The notes under the pieces: model-generated
What the model saw: only the letters and a program-made list of their open reading frames with translations
What the model was told of the DNA's origin: nothing
The model's database searches: none
Translations under genes and position numbers: made by a program
Assembly (NCBI GenBank): GCA_964631865.1
Contig: CAZWAK010000012.1
Coordinates: 1-64,000 of the forward strand
Direction of reading: 5' to 3'
DNA: 64,000 nt
Origin: JAFDVL01 sp964631865
GTDB lineage: Bacteria > Acidobacteriota > Blastocatellia > RBC074
In this document: in pieces, positions 31,996-41,582 of the stretch
How the letters are laid out: each line of letters begins with the position of its first letter
Numbering within the stretch: position 1 is the first letter of the stretch

Positions 31996-34080
31996 ATGCG
32001 AAGACTTCAGAGAATAAGTGTCACGATAGCCCTGTCGTTATTGGTCGCAATCGAAGTCGCCGCGCAAACACGCGCGCTCGAATTGCAGGATTATTACCGC
32101 ATTGAGAGTGCCGACAACGCTGCGATTTCGCCCGATGGTCGCTGGGTGGCGTTTGTGCGCAGCTCCTTGATCGAAGCCGAAAATCGTCGCCACAGCGAAA
32201 TCTGGCTTGCGTCTGCGGATGGTTCGGCGGCTCCAACACGACTGACGAATCCAGCGTTCAGTTCGTCGAATCCGCGTTGGAGTCCCGATGGAAAACTGCT
32301 GGCCTTTACTTCGCGGCGCAAGTTGCCCGAAGGGGAAGGTTCGAATTGGTTTTTGCGGATGGACGCGCCGGGTGGCGAAGCGTTTCAGATTCGCGGCGTC
32401 GCGGGGACGCCGATTTTCAGCCCCGACAATCAATGGATCGCGTTCACCAAAGCTACACCGCCGGGCAAACGCGAGCCACAAGCTTACGCTTCGGAGTTTG
32501 AGAAAAAAATCAACGAACGCTTCAAAGGCCACGCGGTGGATTGGATGAATTATCGCTTTGACGGACGCGGCTATTTGCGCGATCCGCGCGACCCGTTGGC
32601 GACGCCGCCCGAAGAGTTGTACATCGTGCCGCGTGCAGGCGGGACAGCAAAGCAAATCACTACACTCGGCGTCAACGTGCAAGCGGCTTCGTGGCGACCG
32701 GACAGCAAGGCACTCGTGATCGAAGCCAATGCGCATCAACGCGATGAATATTTGTACGAACGTGCGGATTTGTGGACAGTGACGCTCAACGGGCAAACCA
32801 AGCGATTGACCGATGACGGCTACGATCACAGCGCGGCGGAATGGTCGAGCGATGGACGTTCGCTGTTCTTTCGGCGACAACAAGGCTTGAGTCAGGTGAT
32901 TCAAGCGAAGCAGAAACACGGCGCTCCGGTGGATTTGTATCGAATGCCAGCCGACAGCGGCGCAATGACCAACTTAACGGCGAATTGGGATTTGCTGCCC
33001 GGTGCGCCGACCGCAAGCGCCGATGGAAAACATCTTTATTTCAGCAGCGGCATCGGCGGCAACACGCATTTGTTTCGCGTGCTGACAGCAGGCGGCGCGG
33101 TCGAGCAAGTCACGCAAGGCGACCGGATGCTGAACGGCATCAGCTTTTCGGCAGCGACAGATCGCATCACATACGCCGCAACCGATCCCACGCATCCGGC
33201 AGAAATCTTTGCCGCGCGCATTGACGGCTCGCAGGAGAAAAAGCTTTCGAGCGTCAACGATGCACTGCTCAAATCGCTGCAACTCAGCCGCGCCGAACGA
33301 TTGCTTTACCCCAGCAAAGACGGCACGCAGATCGAAGGCTGGTTGCTGTTGCCGCGCGGCTACGATGCCACGAAAAAACATCCGTTGATTCTGAACATTC
33401 ACGGCGGCCCGCACAGCGCGTATGGCAACAGCTTTTCGTTCCAGCATCAACTGCTCGCGGCGAATGGTTACGCAGTGCTGTACACGAATCCGCGTGGCTC
33501 GACGAATTATGGCGAAAAGTTTTTGTGGGCGACGTGGGGCGGCTGGGGCGTGCTCGATTTTGAAGACGTGATGGCGGGCGTAGATGCCGCGCTGAAGAAA
33601 TACGCGCTTGACGACAAACGAATGGGCGTGACGGGTTATTCGTACGGCGGCTTTTTGACCGATTGGACAATCACGCAAACCTCGCGTTTCGCAGCGGCGA
33701 TTGCAGGCGCAGGCATTTCCAATTGGATCAGCGACTACGGCACGGCGGACATCGCGCGCACGAAAGAAAGCGAATTTTTCGGCACACCGTGGGAAGCGCC
33801 GAGCCGCGAATTGATGATCAAACTTTCGCCCATTACGCACGCCGCGAAGGTGACGACGCCGACGCTGTTCATCCACGGCGAAGCGGATGTCCGCGTGCCG
33901 ATTGAGCAGGCCGAGCAGATGTATCTGGCATTGAAGAAACGCCGCGTCCCGGCGAAGTTCATTCGCTATCCCGATTCGTATCACGGCGGCTGGACGGCAT
34001 GGAATACAGTGCATCGGTACTATCACGAATTGAAATGGTGGGAGCAATATTTGAGCAGCAAACAAAGCGCATCGCGGTAA
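31996..34080 (+). CDS. Exported S9-family prolyl oligopeptidase/acylaminoacyl-peptidase
   Basis: 694 residues. A signal peptide (IALSLLVAIEVAAQ) is followed by an N-terminal beta-propeller (about 30-420) with repeats like ISPDGRWVAFV, WSPDGKLLAFTS and WSSDGRSLFF. The C-terminal alpha/beta hydrolase holds the triad Ser549 (GYSYGGF), Asp631 (GEADVRVP) and His663 (YHGGW). NIHGGPHSAYG is the oxyanion motif. S9 enzymes remove short or N-blocked peptides; the export signal implies periplasmic or extracellular use of peptides. A second S9 enzyme follows 1.3 kb downstream. Confidence 0.93.
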   Translation: MRRLQRISVTIALSLLVAIEVAAQTRALELQDYYRIESADNAAISPDGRWVAFVRSSLIEAENRRHSEIWLASADGSAAPTRLTNPAFSSSNPRWSPDGKLLAFTSRRKLPEGEGSNWFLRMDAPGGEAFQIRGVAGTPIFSPDNQWIAFTKATPPGKREPQAYASEFEKKINERFKGHAVDWMNYRFDGRGYLRDPRDPLATPPEELYIVPRAGGTAKQITTLGVNVQAASWRPDSKALVIEANAHQRDEYLYERADLWTVTLNGQTKRLTDDGYDHSAAEWSSDGRSLFFRRQQGLSQVIQAKQKHGAPVDLYRMPADSGAMTNLTANWDLLPGAPTASADGKHLYFSSGIGGNTHLFRVLTAGGAVEQVTQGDRMLNGISFSAATDRITYAATDPTHPAEIFAARIDGSQEKKLSSVNDALLKSLQLSRAERLLYPSKDGTQIEGWLLLPRGYDATKKHPLILNIHGGPHSAYGNSFSFQHQLLAANGYAVLYTNPRGSTNYGEKFLWATWGGWGVLDFEDVMAGVDAALKKYALDDKRMGVTGYSYGGFLTDWTITQTSRFAAAIAGAGISNWISDYGTADIARTKESEFFGTPWEAPSRELMIKLSPITHAAKVTTPTLFIHGEADVRVPIEQAEQMYLALKKRRVPAKFIRYPDSYHGGWTAWNTVHRYYHELKWWEQYLSSKQSASR

Positions 34081-34112
34081 ACGCGAAGCCTCGTCATCGC
34101 CCCACAAAATGT

Positions 34113-35246
34113 ATGAAATTACAAAAGCTCGTTTGGTTGTCGTTACTAACTGGGTTGTTGTTGGTTGGAGCGTTCGCGCAGACCAAACAAGCCGCCGCCG
34201 CAACCTTGCCGGACAAGCTCAACGCAGCGGAGTTTGCGCGGTTGATGACGGAGATGTCCGAGCCGGGCGGCGATTTTCTCTCGGACAATTTGATCTCGAA
34301 CGAAACGGCGTACTTGCCCGTGCTGGCGAAGCTGAAAGAATTGAATGCGACGGGCGGCGCGTACATTGGCGTCGGGCCAGAACAGAACTTCACCTACATT
34401 GCAAAGATTCGCCCGCGCATCGCGTTTATCTTGGACATTCGCCATCTCGCGGCGACACATCATTTGCTCTACAAGGCCTTGTTTCATTTGTCGCCGGATC
34501 GCGGACAGTTTTTGGCACGATTGCTGAGCCGCCCATTGGCAAAGGACAAACCGCTCGCGGCCAACGCCGCCGTGCAGGAATTGTTAGATTACTTCGCGCG
34601 TGTGAAAGCGGATGAAGCGTTTTATGCCGCGACGCTCGCCGAAGTGCGCAAGACGATTGAGAAAGATTTTCAGATCAAGCTGACAGAAGCCGATCAGAAA
34701 GAGTTGGAATATGTGCTGCGCAGCTTCAAGGCCGATGGGATCGAGATTTCATTTCGCTTCGGCGGTGGCTGGAACTACTTTCCGACCTTGCGCGAAGTGA
34801 TTGCGCAAACCGATGCGAACGGCAAAGCGGGACATTTCTTGAGCAGCGTCGAAGACTACGACTTCGTGCGGCAACTACAAATGAAGAATCTGGTCATCCC
34901 GATCACAGGCGATTTCGGCGGCAAAAAAGCGTTGGCCGCGATTGGCGATTATCTGCGCAAAAATAGCGTAACCGTCACGGCGTTTTATCTGTCCAACGTC
35001 GAGCAATATTTGTTTGGCGATTACACGTTCGGCGCGTTCGTGGCGAATGTCAAAAAGCTGCCGATCAATGAACAGAGCTTGTTTATTCGTTCCGTGCTGG
35101 ATCGCTACGATCATCCGACGCACGCTTCCGGTCATCTGTTCACGATGCTGCTGCAACGCATCGGCGTGTTTGTGAAGGATTACGACGAAGGCAAATACAA
35201 AGATTATTACCAGCTTGTGATTACGAATTATATTGGCGTTCGATAA
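34113..35246 (+). CDS. LIC_10091-like exported protein
   Basis: 377 residues starting MKLQKLVWLSLLTGLLLVGA, a signal peptide, cleaved near AFA. The core reads FLSDNLISNETAYLPVLAKL, GAYIGVGPEQNFTYIAKI, IAFILDIRHLAA and LLYKALFHLSPDRGQFLARL. I recall this pattern from a family of exported proteins with a Leptospira member (LIC_10091), whose structure resembles a Rossmann-type methyltransferase fold; the function is unknown. DFGGKKALAAIGDYLRKNSV and FYLSNVEQYLFG support a nucleotide-binding-like fold. It lies 32 bases after the S9 peptidase and may be co-transcribed with it. Confidence 0.65.
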   Translation: MKLQKLVWLSLLTGLLLVGAFAQTKQAAAATLPDKLNAAEFARLMTEMSEPGGDFLSDNLISNETAYLPVLAKLKELNATGGAYIGVGPEQNFTYIAKIRPRIAFILDIRHLAATHHLLYKALFHLSPDRGQFLARLLSRPLAKDKPLAANAAVQELLDYFARVKADEAFYAATLAEVRKTIEKDFQIKLTEADQKELEYVLRSFKADGIEISFRFGGGWNYFPTLREVIAQTDANGKAGHFLSSVEDYDFVRQLQMKNLVIPITGDFGGKKALAAIGDYLRKNSVTVTAFYLSNVEQYLFGDYTFGAFVANVKKLPINEQSLFIRSVLDRYDHPTHASGHLFTMLLQRIGVFVKDYDEGKYKDYYQLVITNYIGVR

Positions 35247-35255
35247 CGGACGACT

Positions 35256-35355
35256 CATTCTTCATTTTTCCTTATTCCTTCTTCATTTTCGGTCGAGGGA
35301 TTGGTGACGAAGCTATTTCCTCTGCAAAAGAATGAAGAATGAAAAATGAAGAATG
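35256..35355. repeat. Inverted repeat before the second S9 peptidase
   Basis: CATTCTTCATTTTTC (35256-35270) is complementary to GAAAAATGAAGAATG (35341-35355), and the right arm is tandemly reiterated (GAATGAAGAATGAAAAATG). It is a member of the AT-rich class of intergenic repeats here. Confidence 0.8.
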
Positions 35356-35405
35356 AAAAATGTTGAGTGTCGAAATCAGTTCAGTTTTCACCAAATGGAG
35401 GTTTT

Positions 35406-37427
35406 ATGACCCAGCGAAATTTACGTCTCAGCGTGGCGCTGCCCGCGCTATTGAGCTTGTCATTATTGATTCCGGTGGCGACGTTGAAGTCAGACACGCC
35501 CAACACCGCGACCGCATGGACGCCGGAGCTTTCGATGAAGGTCAAAGGCGTCGGTGCGGTGCGCGTCTCGCCCGATGGCAAGCGCGTGGTCTACACCGTC
35601 AACGAAGCGGTGATGACGGCGGACAAGAGCGAATACCTGACGCAGATTTGGGCCGCGAATGCCGATGGCAGCGACGCCTATCAATTGACCTTTGGCGAGA
35701 AGTCTTCGAGCAATCCTGACTGGTCGCCGGACGGCAAATGGATTGCGTTCACGTCGTCGCGGTCGGGCAAAAACAATTTGTATTTGCTGCGCGCGACGGG
35801 CGGCGAGGCGGAGATGATTACGGATGTGAAAAGCGGCGTCGGCGGCTTTGCGTGGTCGCCCGATGGCCGCACGATTGCCTTCACGATGAGCGATCCGTTG
35901 ACGGCGGACGAAGAGAAAAACAACAAGGGCAAAGACGATTCGCGCTGGATTGACGAGAACGTCAAGATGAGCCACATCTATGTTGTGCCGGTGGCAAAGA
36001 CCGCTGACGGCAAACGCGAGCCGCGCCAAGTGACGAAAGGCGATTTCACGGTGACAAGCTTTGACTGGTCGCCCGACAGCAAAGCCATCGCCTTTGCGCA
36101 TCAGCGCACGCCAAAAGCCAACGATTGGCCAACGATGGATGTCTCGGTCGTGGATGTGACAAGCAGTGAAATTAAAGCTCTCGCCGCGACGAAAGCTTCC
36201 GAATCGCAGCCGCTCTTTTCGCCCGATGGCAAATGGATTGCGCTGAATGTCAGCGACATTCCGGCAACGTGGGCACAGCAGAATCGCGTTCACGTTGTGG
36301 CTGCGAGCGGTGGCACGCCGAAGCCACTGGCAGCGACGTTCGACGAGCAACCAAACCTGATCGGTTGGGCGGCGGATGGCAAGCGTCTCTACTTCAGCGA
36401 AACGCGCGGAACCCTGTCCGCATTGGCTGCGCTCAACGTCGAGACGAATGCTGTCACCGAAATTGACAAAGGCAAAGGCTTGTACGGCGGCCTCAATCTC
36501 AACCACTCGCGCACGATGTTCGGGATGTCGAAGCAAAGCAATGACGCGGCAGTCGAAGCGCACGTCACACGCGCCGACAACTTTGCGCCGACAAAAATCA
36601 GCAATGCGAATGGCGCGCTGCCGCAACTGCCGCTCGGCAAAATGGAAGTCGTGCGCTGGAAAAGCAGCGACGGCCTGGACGTCGAAGGCATTTTGAATTA
36701 CCCGACGAATTATCAGGCCGGAACGCGCGTGCCGTTACTGCTCGTGATTCACGGCGGGCCGACGGGTGTATTCACACAGAACTACGCCGCCGGGCCGGGG
36801 CTGTATCCGACGGCGACGTTCAATGCGCATGGCTACGCCGTGCTGCGCGCCAATCCGCGCGGCTCGTCGGGTTATGGCAAGAAGTTTCGCTATGCGAATT
36901 ACAAGGATTGGGGCGGCGGCGATTTCAAGGATTTGATGACCGGCGTAGATCACGTCATTGGGATGGGGGTCGCTGATCCTGAGCGGTTGGGTGTGATGGG
37001 CTGGAGCTATGGGGGCTTCATGACGTCGTGGACGATCACACAGACAAAACGCTTCAAAGCCGCGTCAATCGGCGCTGCGGTGACAAATCTGATGAGCTTC
37101 AACGGCACGGCGGACATCCCCGATTTCGTGCCGGATTACTTCGGCGCGCAGTTCTGGGACAACCTGGAAATCTATCGGCAGCATTCGGCGATGTTCAATA
37201 TCAAAGGGGTCTCGACGCCGTCCTTGATTCAGCATTGCGAAGGCGATTTGCGCGTGCCGATTTCGCAAGGCTACGAAATCTACAACGCCTTGAAGCAGCA
37301 AAACGTGCCGGTGCGCATGCTCGTGATGCCGCGTCAAGCGCACGGCCCGACGGAGCCGAAAATGATGCTGAAGATTATGCAAACCAACGTCGAGTGGTTC
37401 GACCGGTATTTGGGAAACAAATCGTGA
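35406..37427 (+). CDS. Exported S9-family peptidase (dipeptidyl/acylaminoacyl type)
   Basis: 673 residues from ATG 35406. The signal peptide is LSVALPALLSLSLLIPVATL. A seven-bladed-type propeller (about 45-400) carries repeats such as VSPDGKRVVYTV, WSPDGKWIAFTS and WSPDGRTIAFT. The hydrolase domain has the triad Ser534 (GWSYGGF), Asp614 (EGDLRVP) and His646 (RQAHGP), and VIHGGPTGVFTQNYA as oxyanion loop. It is a paralogue of the enzyme at 31996-34080. The inserted segment ADEEKNNKGKDDSRW in the propeller is lysine- and aspartate-rich. It probably works on peptides outside the cytoplasm. Confidence 0.93.
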   Translation: MTQRNLRLSVALPALLSLSLLIPVATLKSDTPNTATAWTPELSMKVKGVGAVRVSPDGKRVVYTVNEAVMTADKSEYLTQIWAANADGSDAYQLTFGEKSSSNPDWSPDGKWIAFTSSRSGKNNLYLLRATGGEAEMITDVKSGVGGFAWSPDGRTIAFTMSDPLTADEEKNNKGKDDSRWIDENVKMSHIYVVPVAKTADGKREPRQVTKGDFTVTSFDWSPDSKAIAFAHQRTPKANDWPTMDVSVVDVTSSEIKALAATKASESQPLFSPDGKWIALNVSDIPATWAQQNRVHVVAASGGTPKPLAATFDEQPNLIGWAADGKRLYFSETRGTLSALAALNVETNAVTEIDKGKGLYGGLNLNHSRTMFGMSKQSNDAAVEAHVTRADNFAPTKISNANGALPQLPLGKMEVVRWKSSDGLDVEGILNYPTNYQAGTRVPLLLVIHGGPTGVFTQNYAAGPGLYPTATFNAHGYAVLRANPRGSSGYGKKFRYANYKDWGGGDFKDLMTGVDHVIGMGVADPERLGVMGWSYGGFMTSWTITQTKRFKAASIGAAVTNLMSFNGTADIPDFVPDYFGAQFWDNLEIYRQHSAMFNIKGVSTPSLIQHCEGDLRVPISQGYEIYNALKQQNVPVRMLVMPRQAHGPTEPKMMLKIMQTNVEWFDRYLGNKS

Positions 37428-37445
37428 GGAAGCCCGCGCCCCCCC

Positions 37446-39188
37446 TCACGGGCGAAGGAATAGTTCGTCGCTATTCCAGCATGAAAAGGGGAAGATATTG
37501 CTCGGACGATAATTGCCGAGCCGTTGGTGGGCGGCGGAAACGATGTGCCGGGCAACAATCGGAATGACGGGCATCTGCTCGGCTATCAGTTGCTGGATTT
37601 CCCGGAACTGCGCCTGGCGTTGCGACAAATTGGTGGCGCGGGCTTGCGCGGCCACTAATTCATTGATGCGCTGCTCCCACGCCGTCGCAGGCGTGGTTTG
37701 CTTCGGAGCCCATTGATGCGAAGCCGACTCGCTGCGCAAAAAGCCGCTGTACGAAGACGGCTCGGTGTCGGTCACGGTCAACCCCATCAAAATCGCGTCA
37801 TAGTCCAACGTCTTTTCCCAACGCTCCATCAATGCCTGGGTTTCGAGCGGTGCCACTTGCAGGTTGATACCGAGCTTGGTCAGGTCTTGTTGAATGACGG
37901 TGGCCATTTGTTTGCGCAGATCGTTTTCCGCCTGCACCAACAACGTGAACTCCACGCGCTGCCCTTGCGAGTCGTACAACTCCGGCGCAGCGGCGGAACC
38001 TTGCACCACAAAGCCTGCTTCCTGCAACAAGGCGCGGGCGCGCTTGAGGTCATAGTCAGCGCGCGGCAGGTCATTGGCGATCCACGCGCGATTGCCCGGC
38101 GACACGAAGCCATAAAGCGGCGTGGCCAAACCGCGCAGAGCCGTGCGAGCGATGGTGTCACGATCTACCGCGTGCGCTACCGCCCGCCGAAAGCGCGGCT
38201 CGTGGAACCAGGCTTGTTTGCCCGCCTGGCCTTTGCCGCGATTCAGATTGAACCAAAAATAATCGGTGCTTAACCCCGGGCCGACATCATAAGCGCGGAC
38301 AACTCCGGGCGCAGTTTGCAACGTGGCGAAATCGCTGGCGCGGATGCGGTCGGCCAGATCGAGCGTTCCCTGGGTCAAGCGCAACAGCGTGTTATTCGCA
38401 TCACTGATGGCTTCGAGCGTGATTCCATTCAAGTAAGGCAGCGGCGTTCCGGTTTGATCTTTTTTCCAAAAATGCGGATTGCGTTTGAGCTTGAGGGCTG
38501 TGCCCGGCTGCAAGGTCTCCGGCACGAACGGCCCGGCGGTCACGATACGATCTGGCGACTCGCTCAAGCTCCAAGCCTTTGCCAGCGTGCCTTGCTGGAA
38601 AGCTTCGACAAGAAGGTGGCGCGGCAGCACCGGCAAATTCATCCAGTAGCTTTCCGGCGTGGCAACTGTTTCCGGGAAAGTCAGCCGCAGCGTTCGTGCA
38701 TCGAGCGCGGCAGCGACAATCGGTTTTCCATTCACCAGCAGCGCATCGCGCAGCAACGGCGCGGCGGTTCGCGGGTCATACAGCGCGCGCAACGTGAACA
38801 CGACATCTTCCGCCGTCAAGGCCTGACCATCGGAAAACCGCAAGGCTTCACGCAACTGTAGCGAAAACGTTTTCCCGTCCGATTCGGCTTGCCAGCGTTG
38901 GGCCAACGCAGGCGTCCAGCTTTGCGTGTCGTGATTGAACTCCACCAGCCGCGCGTGCAGCAAATACAAATTCACCAGCAAGGAAGGCTCATCGGCGACG
39001 AGTAGCGGATTGAATGTTTTCGGCAATGCTGTCAAGCGCACACTGATTTCTCCGCCTCGGATTCCGGCGACACGTTCGCGCTGGGCAGGCAGGTCGGAGG
39101 TCGTACTCGGAGTGGGGCGTCGGCAAGCAAACAGCAAAGCAATGACGAGGACGGCAAGGAGAAGGCGGAAGAAAGGGCGTTTGCACAT
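37446..39188 (-). CDS. Oligopeptide/nickel-type ABC solute-binding lipoprotein (SBP family 5)
   Basis: 580 residues. A lipoprotein signal ends in LLFAC (Cys22). The family 5 pattern is clear: LPKTFNPLLVADEPSLLVNL, ALRFSDGQALTAEDVVFTLR, PYLNGITLEAISDANNTLLRL near the centre and a C-terminal QLIAEQMPVIPIV. These proteins bind peptides, opines or nickel and hand them to a permease. No permease genes are adjacent; the gene is convergent with the S9 peptidase, whose peptide products it could bind. That link is inference. Confidence 0.9.
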   Translation of the reverse strand: MCKRPFFRLLLAVLVIALLFACRRPTPSTTSDLPAQRERVAGIRGGEISVRLTALPKTFNPLLVADEPSLLVNLYLLHARLVEFNHDTQSWTPALAQRWQAESDGKTFSLQLREALRFSDGQALTAEDVVFTLRALYDPRTAAPLLRDALLVNGKPIVAAALDARTLRLTFPETVATPESYWMNLPVLPRHLLVEAFQQGTLAKAWSLSESPDRIVTAGPFVPETLQPGTALKLKRNPHFWKKDQTGTPLPYLNGITLEAISDANNTLLRLTQGTLDLADRIRASDFATLQTAPGVVRAYDVGPGLSTDYFWFNLNRGKGQAGKQAWFHEPRFRRAVAHAVDRDTIARTALRGLATPLYGFVSPGNRAWIANDLPRADYDLKRARALLQEAGFVVQGSAAAPELYDSQGQRVEFTLLVQAENDLRKQMATVIQQDLTKLGINLQVAPLETQALMERWEKTLDYDAILMGLTVTDTEPSSYSGFLRSESASHQWAPKQTTPATAWEQRINELVAAQARATNLSQRQAQFREIQQLIAEQMPVIPIVARHIVSAAHQRLGNYRPSNIFPFSCWNSDELFLRP

Positions 39189-39534
39189 GGCTCTACCTCA
39201 CGTTGTCGGTTTGCAGCGTAGGAATGGTCAGGGTGGATGCGACGCCTCAGTGAAACATGCTCGCCTCAACCTGTCCAGCGACTGCATTAAAAAAATTTGC
39301 CGGGCGCGGCAAAAAATCTTGTAGCGTTTACGGAACAAGGCTTTAGCGCGTAGCCCGGCGGGTGGGCGAAAGCTTTTTGGCTCCCCAAAACCTCCGCCTC
39401 AAGAATTCCTCAAGGGGGATTTGGCATACTCCGCGTCACATCAATACCAGATGTGCTAACTGAGATTCTGTCGTTGTCCTCCCCTTTGACAGGCTGCTCC
39501 GGCGAAGCGGCAGATCGTAACTTTGGAGGAATTT
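39189..39534. other. Intergenic region without a recognised gene
   Basis: A divergent spacer between the binding lipoprotein and the Gly-rich exported protein. It holds a G/C-rich short inverted stretch (CCGGGCGCGG) and, near the right end, a TTGACA (39486-39491) without a convincing -10. A strong GGAGGA site precedes the next ATG. No stable RNA or conserved site is seen. Confidence 0.5.
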
Positions 39535-40497
39535 ATGAAACGATTTTCTTTCGCAACCGGATTGGCCTGCTCCTGCGTGATGGCGGCCACCGTCATAGCA
39601 CAAACGGCTGCCAGTTCAACCCGCGTGCAATCGCGCGACGAGGTTCAAGTCGGCCAGGCAAAGGTTTCAGCGGACGCCAAACAGGAAGCCGATGTTCGCG
39701 GGCAGCGCAAAGGCAGAACGATAGAAACCAACGCCGATTCTCAAGCGCAGAGCAACGCGAATGTTCAGACGGGAAATTCCAGCTTGAACCTCGACGCCGG
39801 AACGCAGCTTCAGGCCGTCCTGAAAAGCACATTGGACAGCAAACAAGCAGAAGCCGGGCAACCATTCCTGCTGAAAACTACAAAGGATGTGAAGGCGGGC
39901 GGGCGGCGCGTCATCAAAAAAGGCGCGACGCTGGTCGGACAGGTCGTGACGGCCCAAAGCAAAGCGGAGGGACAGGGACAAGCGGGCCTGACGCTGATGA
40001 TTACTGGCGTACAGCAAGGCGAGCAGGTGATTCCGCTCCAAGCCATCTTTGTCGGGATGATTCAGCCAACACTGCAAACCGGAGTTGACTCCGATTTGAG
40101 TACTCCGACCAGACCTGCGCCGGCACGCAGTTCTGGCGGCGGCGGGTTACTGGGCGGGGGGGGATTGGTCGGCGGAGCGACGGGCGCGGTCAATGGCACG
40201 CTCGGTGCCACGACCCAGACCGTTGGCAATATCGGCGGCAGTACCACAGGAGTCAACGGGACGCTGGCGAATACGACGAACGGCACGCTGGCAGCAACCG
40301 GCGGTGTGAATAGCGGGCTACTTAATGAACCTGGGCGCGTGTTGTTCAGTCTCGAAAATGGCCTGACCGCCACCAGCACTGTCTCTGGTGCAACCGCCTT
40401 TCGGCGCGCGGGCAAAGAGGTGAAGCTGGAAAAAGGAACCGAGTTCGTGTTGGCAATCACCGGCAACAGTCGAACTTCGGCCAACTCCGACCGTTGA
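39535..40497 (+). CDS. Exported protein with Gly-rich centre, unknown function
   Basis: 320 residues from ATG 39535 with GGAGGA 7 bases upstream. A signal peptide (FATGLACSCVMAATVIAQ) leads into a polar alanine/glutamine-rich region. Residues about 85-165 (LDAGTQLQAVLKSTLDSKQ, KKGATLVGQVVTAQSKAEG, IPLQAIFVG) look like a beta-sandwich of the sort seen in conjugation-type VirB10-like proteins. A low-complexity Gly/Thr/Asn stretch follows (about 195-270, with GGGGLLGGGGLVGGA and repeated NGTL). The last part (LEKGTEFVLAITG) is again beta-like. I recognise no function. The STAND ATPase gene follows 50 bases later. Confidence 0.7.
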   Translation: MKRFSFATGLACSCVMAATVIAQTAASSTRVQSRDEVQVGQAKVSADAKQEADVRGQRKGRTIETNADSQAQSNANVQTGNSSLNLDAGTQLQAVLKSTLDSKQAEAGQPFLLKTTKDVKAGGRRVIKKGATLVGQVVTAQSKAEGQGQAGLTLMITGVQQGEQVIPLQAIFVGMIQPTLQTGVDSDLSTPTRPAPARSSGGGGLLGGGGLVGGATGAVNGTLGATTQTVGNIGGSTTGVNGTLANTTNGTLAATGGVNSGLLNEPGRVLFSLENGLTATSTVSGATAFRRAGKEVKLEKGTEFVLAITGNSRTSANSDR

Positions 40498-40547
40498 TGA
40501 GTTGCCTGTGCCCGTGTGCATTTTGATCCCGGAAAGAAAGGCATCTT

Positions 40548-41315
40548 ATGCAACTGATTACCGAAAAAATTTCGATCCCGCAAGAACAACCCGCTCTGTC
40601 CCGCGCCCGGCTCATCGAGTTGCTGAGCCGCAGCACGGAAATGTATGCCGCGACGATCATCAGCGGACGCAGTGGCACGGGCAAAACCCTTTTGGCAGTG
40701 GATTTCGCGCGGTATTGCGGGCGTCGCGTCGCGTGGTACAGCGTTGATGCGACGGACAAAGACCCGCATTTTTTCTTTGCGTACTTGCTGGCCAGTCTGC
40801 GGCAAGTGCGGCCCGGCTTACGGTTCCCGGCGCTCGCGGCGCGGATGGAAGCATATCGAGAAGACGAACTGGAACAACTGGCCGAAGCGATCATTTATGA
40901 ATTGCAGGAAACGGAGACCCAGGAACCCTTGCTGATTGTCCTGGACGATTTGCATGTACTTTACGATGAAGCCTGGGTGCTGCCGTTTTTCCGGCGCTTC
41001 ATTCCGTTGCTGCCGTCCGAGATTCATTTGCTGATTTTGGCGCGGAGCGTCATTCCCGTTCCCTTATGGCGGATGCGCTCCAAGCAAAATCTCCTGACCA
41101 TTGATGAAGGCTGGTTGGCGTTTACATTGGAGGAAACCTCCTGGCTGTTTGCCCGGCGCGGCTTGGGCGAGCACCAGGCTGTGGAAGCGCTGCAACTTTC
41201 CCGGGGCCGCGCCGCGCTCGTGGAGGGCTTGGCCCGGCAAATGAGCCAGCAAGAATTCTCTCTCGACACCGAAATTTATCCCCTGTCACAGGGGCAACAA
41301 TTATTAGCCGCATAA
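40548..41315 (+). CDS. Stand-alone STAND-type ATPase (MalT-like NTPase domain only)
   Basis: 255 residues with Walker A SGRSGTGKT (Lys46) and Walker B LLIVLDDLHVL. The layout SRARLIELLSRSTEMYAATI, GRRVAWYSVDATDKDPHFFF, LLILARSVIPVPLWRMRS is that of the NTPase part of MalT/LuxR or SARP-type STAND regulators. Such proteins normally continue with TPR repeats and a DNA-binding domain for another 600 residues; here translation stops with no frameshifted remainder visible. It is a paralogue of the first 260 residues of the 41583-44897 product and may have lost its effector part or evolved into a partner of that protein. Confidence 0.8.
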   Translation: MQLITEKISIPQEQPALSRARLIELLSRSTEMYAATIISGRSGTGKTLLAVDFARYCGRRVAWYSVDATDKDPHFFFAYLLASLRQVRPGLRFPALAARMEAYREDELEQLAEAIIYELQETETQEPLLIVLDDLHVLYDEAWVLPFFRRFIPLLPSEIHLLILARSVIPVPLWRMRSKQNLLTIDEGWLAFTLEETSWLFARRGLGEHQAVEALQLSRGRAALVEGLARQMSQQEFSLDTEIYPLSQGQQLLAA

Positions 41316-41339
41316 CGCGCCAGCAGGAGGAGGAGCAAA

Positions 41340-41488
41340 TGTGATTACCAGTGAGACTCAACGACGTCGGGGCGAGGAGAGAGGGCACAAAATCGTCCTG
41401 TGCGGTGGCTTTGTCGGGTGAGCGATGGGGTAGGGATCAAAAGACTCACGCGACAGCGCTTTTATGGCGAGTCTCACTTCTAATCACA
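41340..41488. repeat. 149-bp MITE-like unit with terminal inverted repeats
   Basis: TGTGATTACCAGTGAGACTC (41340-41359) matches the reverse complement of 41469-41488 at all but 2 positions. The 109-base interior encodes nothing recognisable. No target-site duplication is visible. It lies in the gap between the two STAND genes, so it may instead be a paired operator. Confidence 0.45.
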
Positions 41489-41535
41489 CCCGCTATCACG
41501 CTGGTGCGCCCTCATCCCGGCATGGTTTTTAGTCC

Positions 41536-41544
41536 TGCTATACT
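41536..41544 (+). promoter_or_regulatory. Extended -10 promoter element before the SARP regulator
   Basis: TGCTATACT, an extended -10 (TGn plus TATACT), lies 38 bases before ATG 41583, followed by CAGGAGGAG as a strong ribosome site. No good -35 is seen, as is usual for this type. Confidence 0.5.
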
Positions 41545-41582
41545 AGGTCGGTCAAGTTTTTTTCCAGGAGGAGTTACCGGCC

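Noticed and set aside
32974..34203. Minus-strand frame of 409 codons inside the S9 peptidase gene
   Set aside because: Antisense shadow; composition is rich in Arg, His and Ala and no start signal is present.
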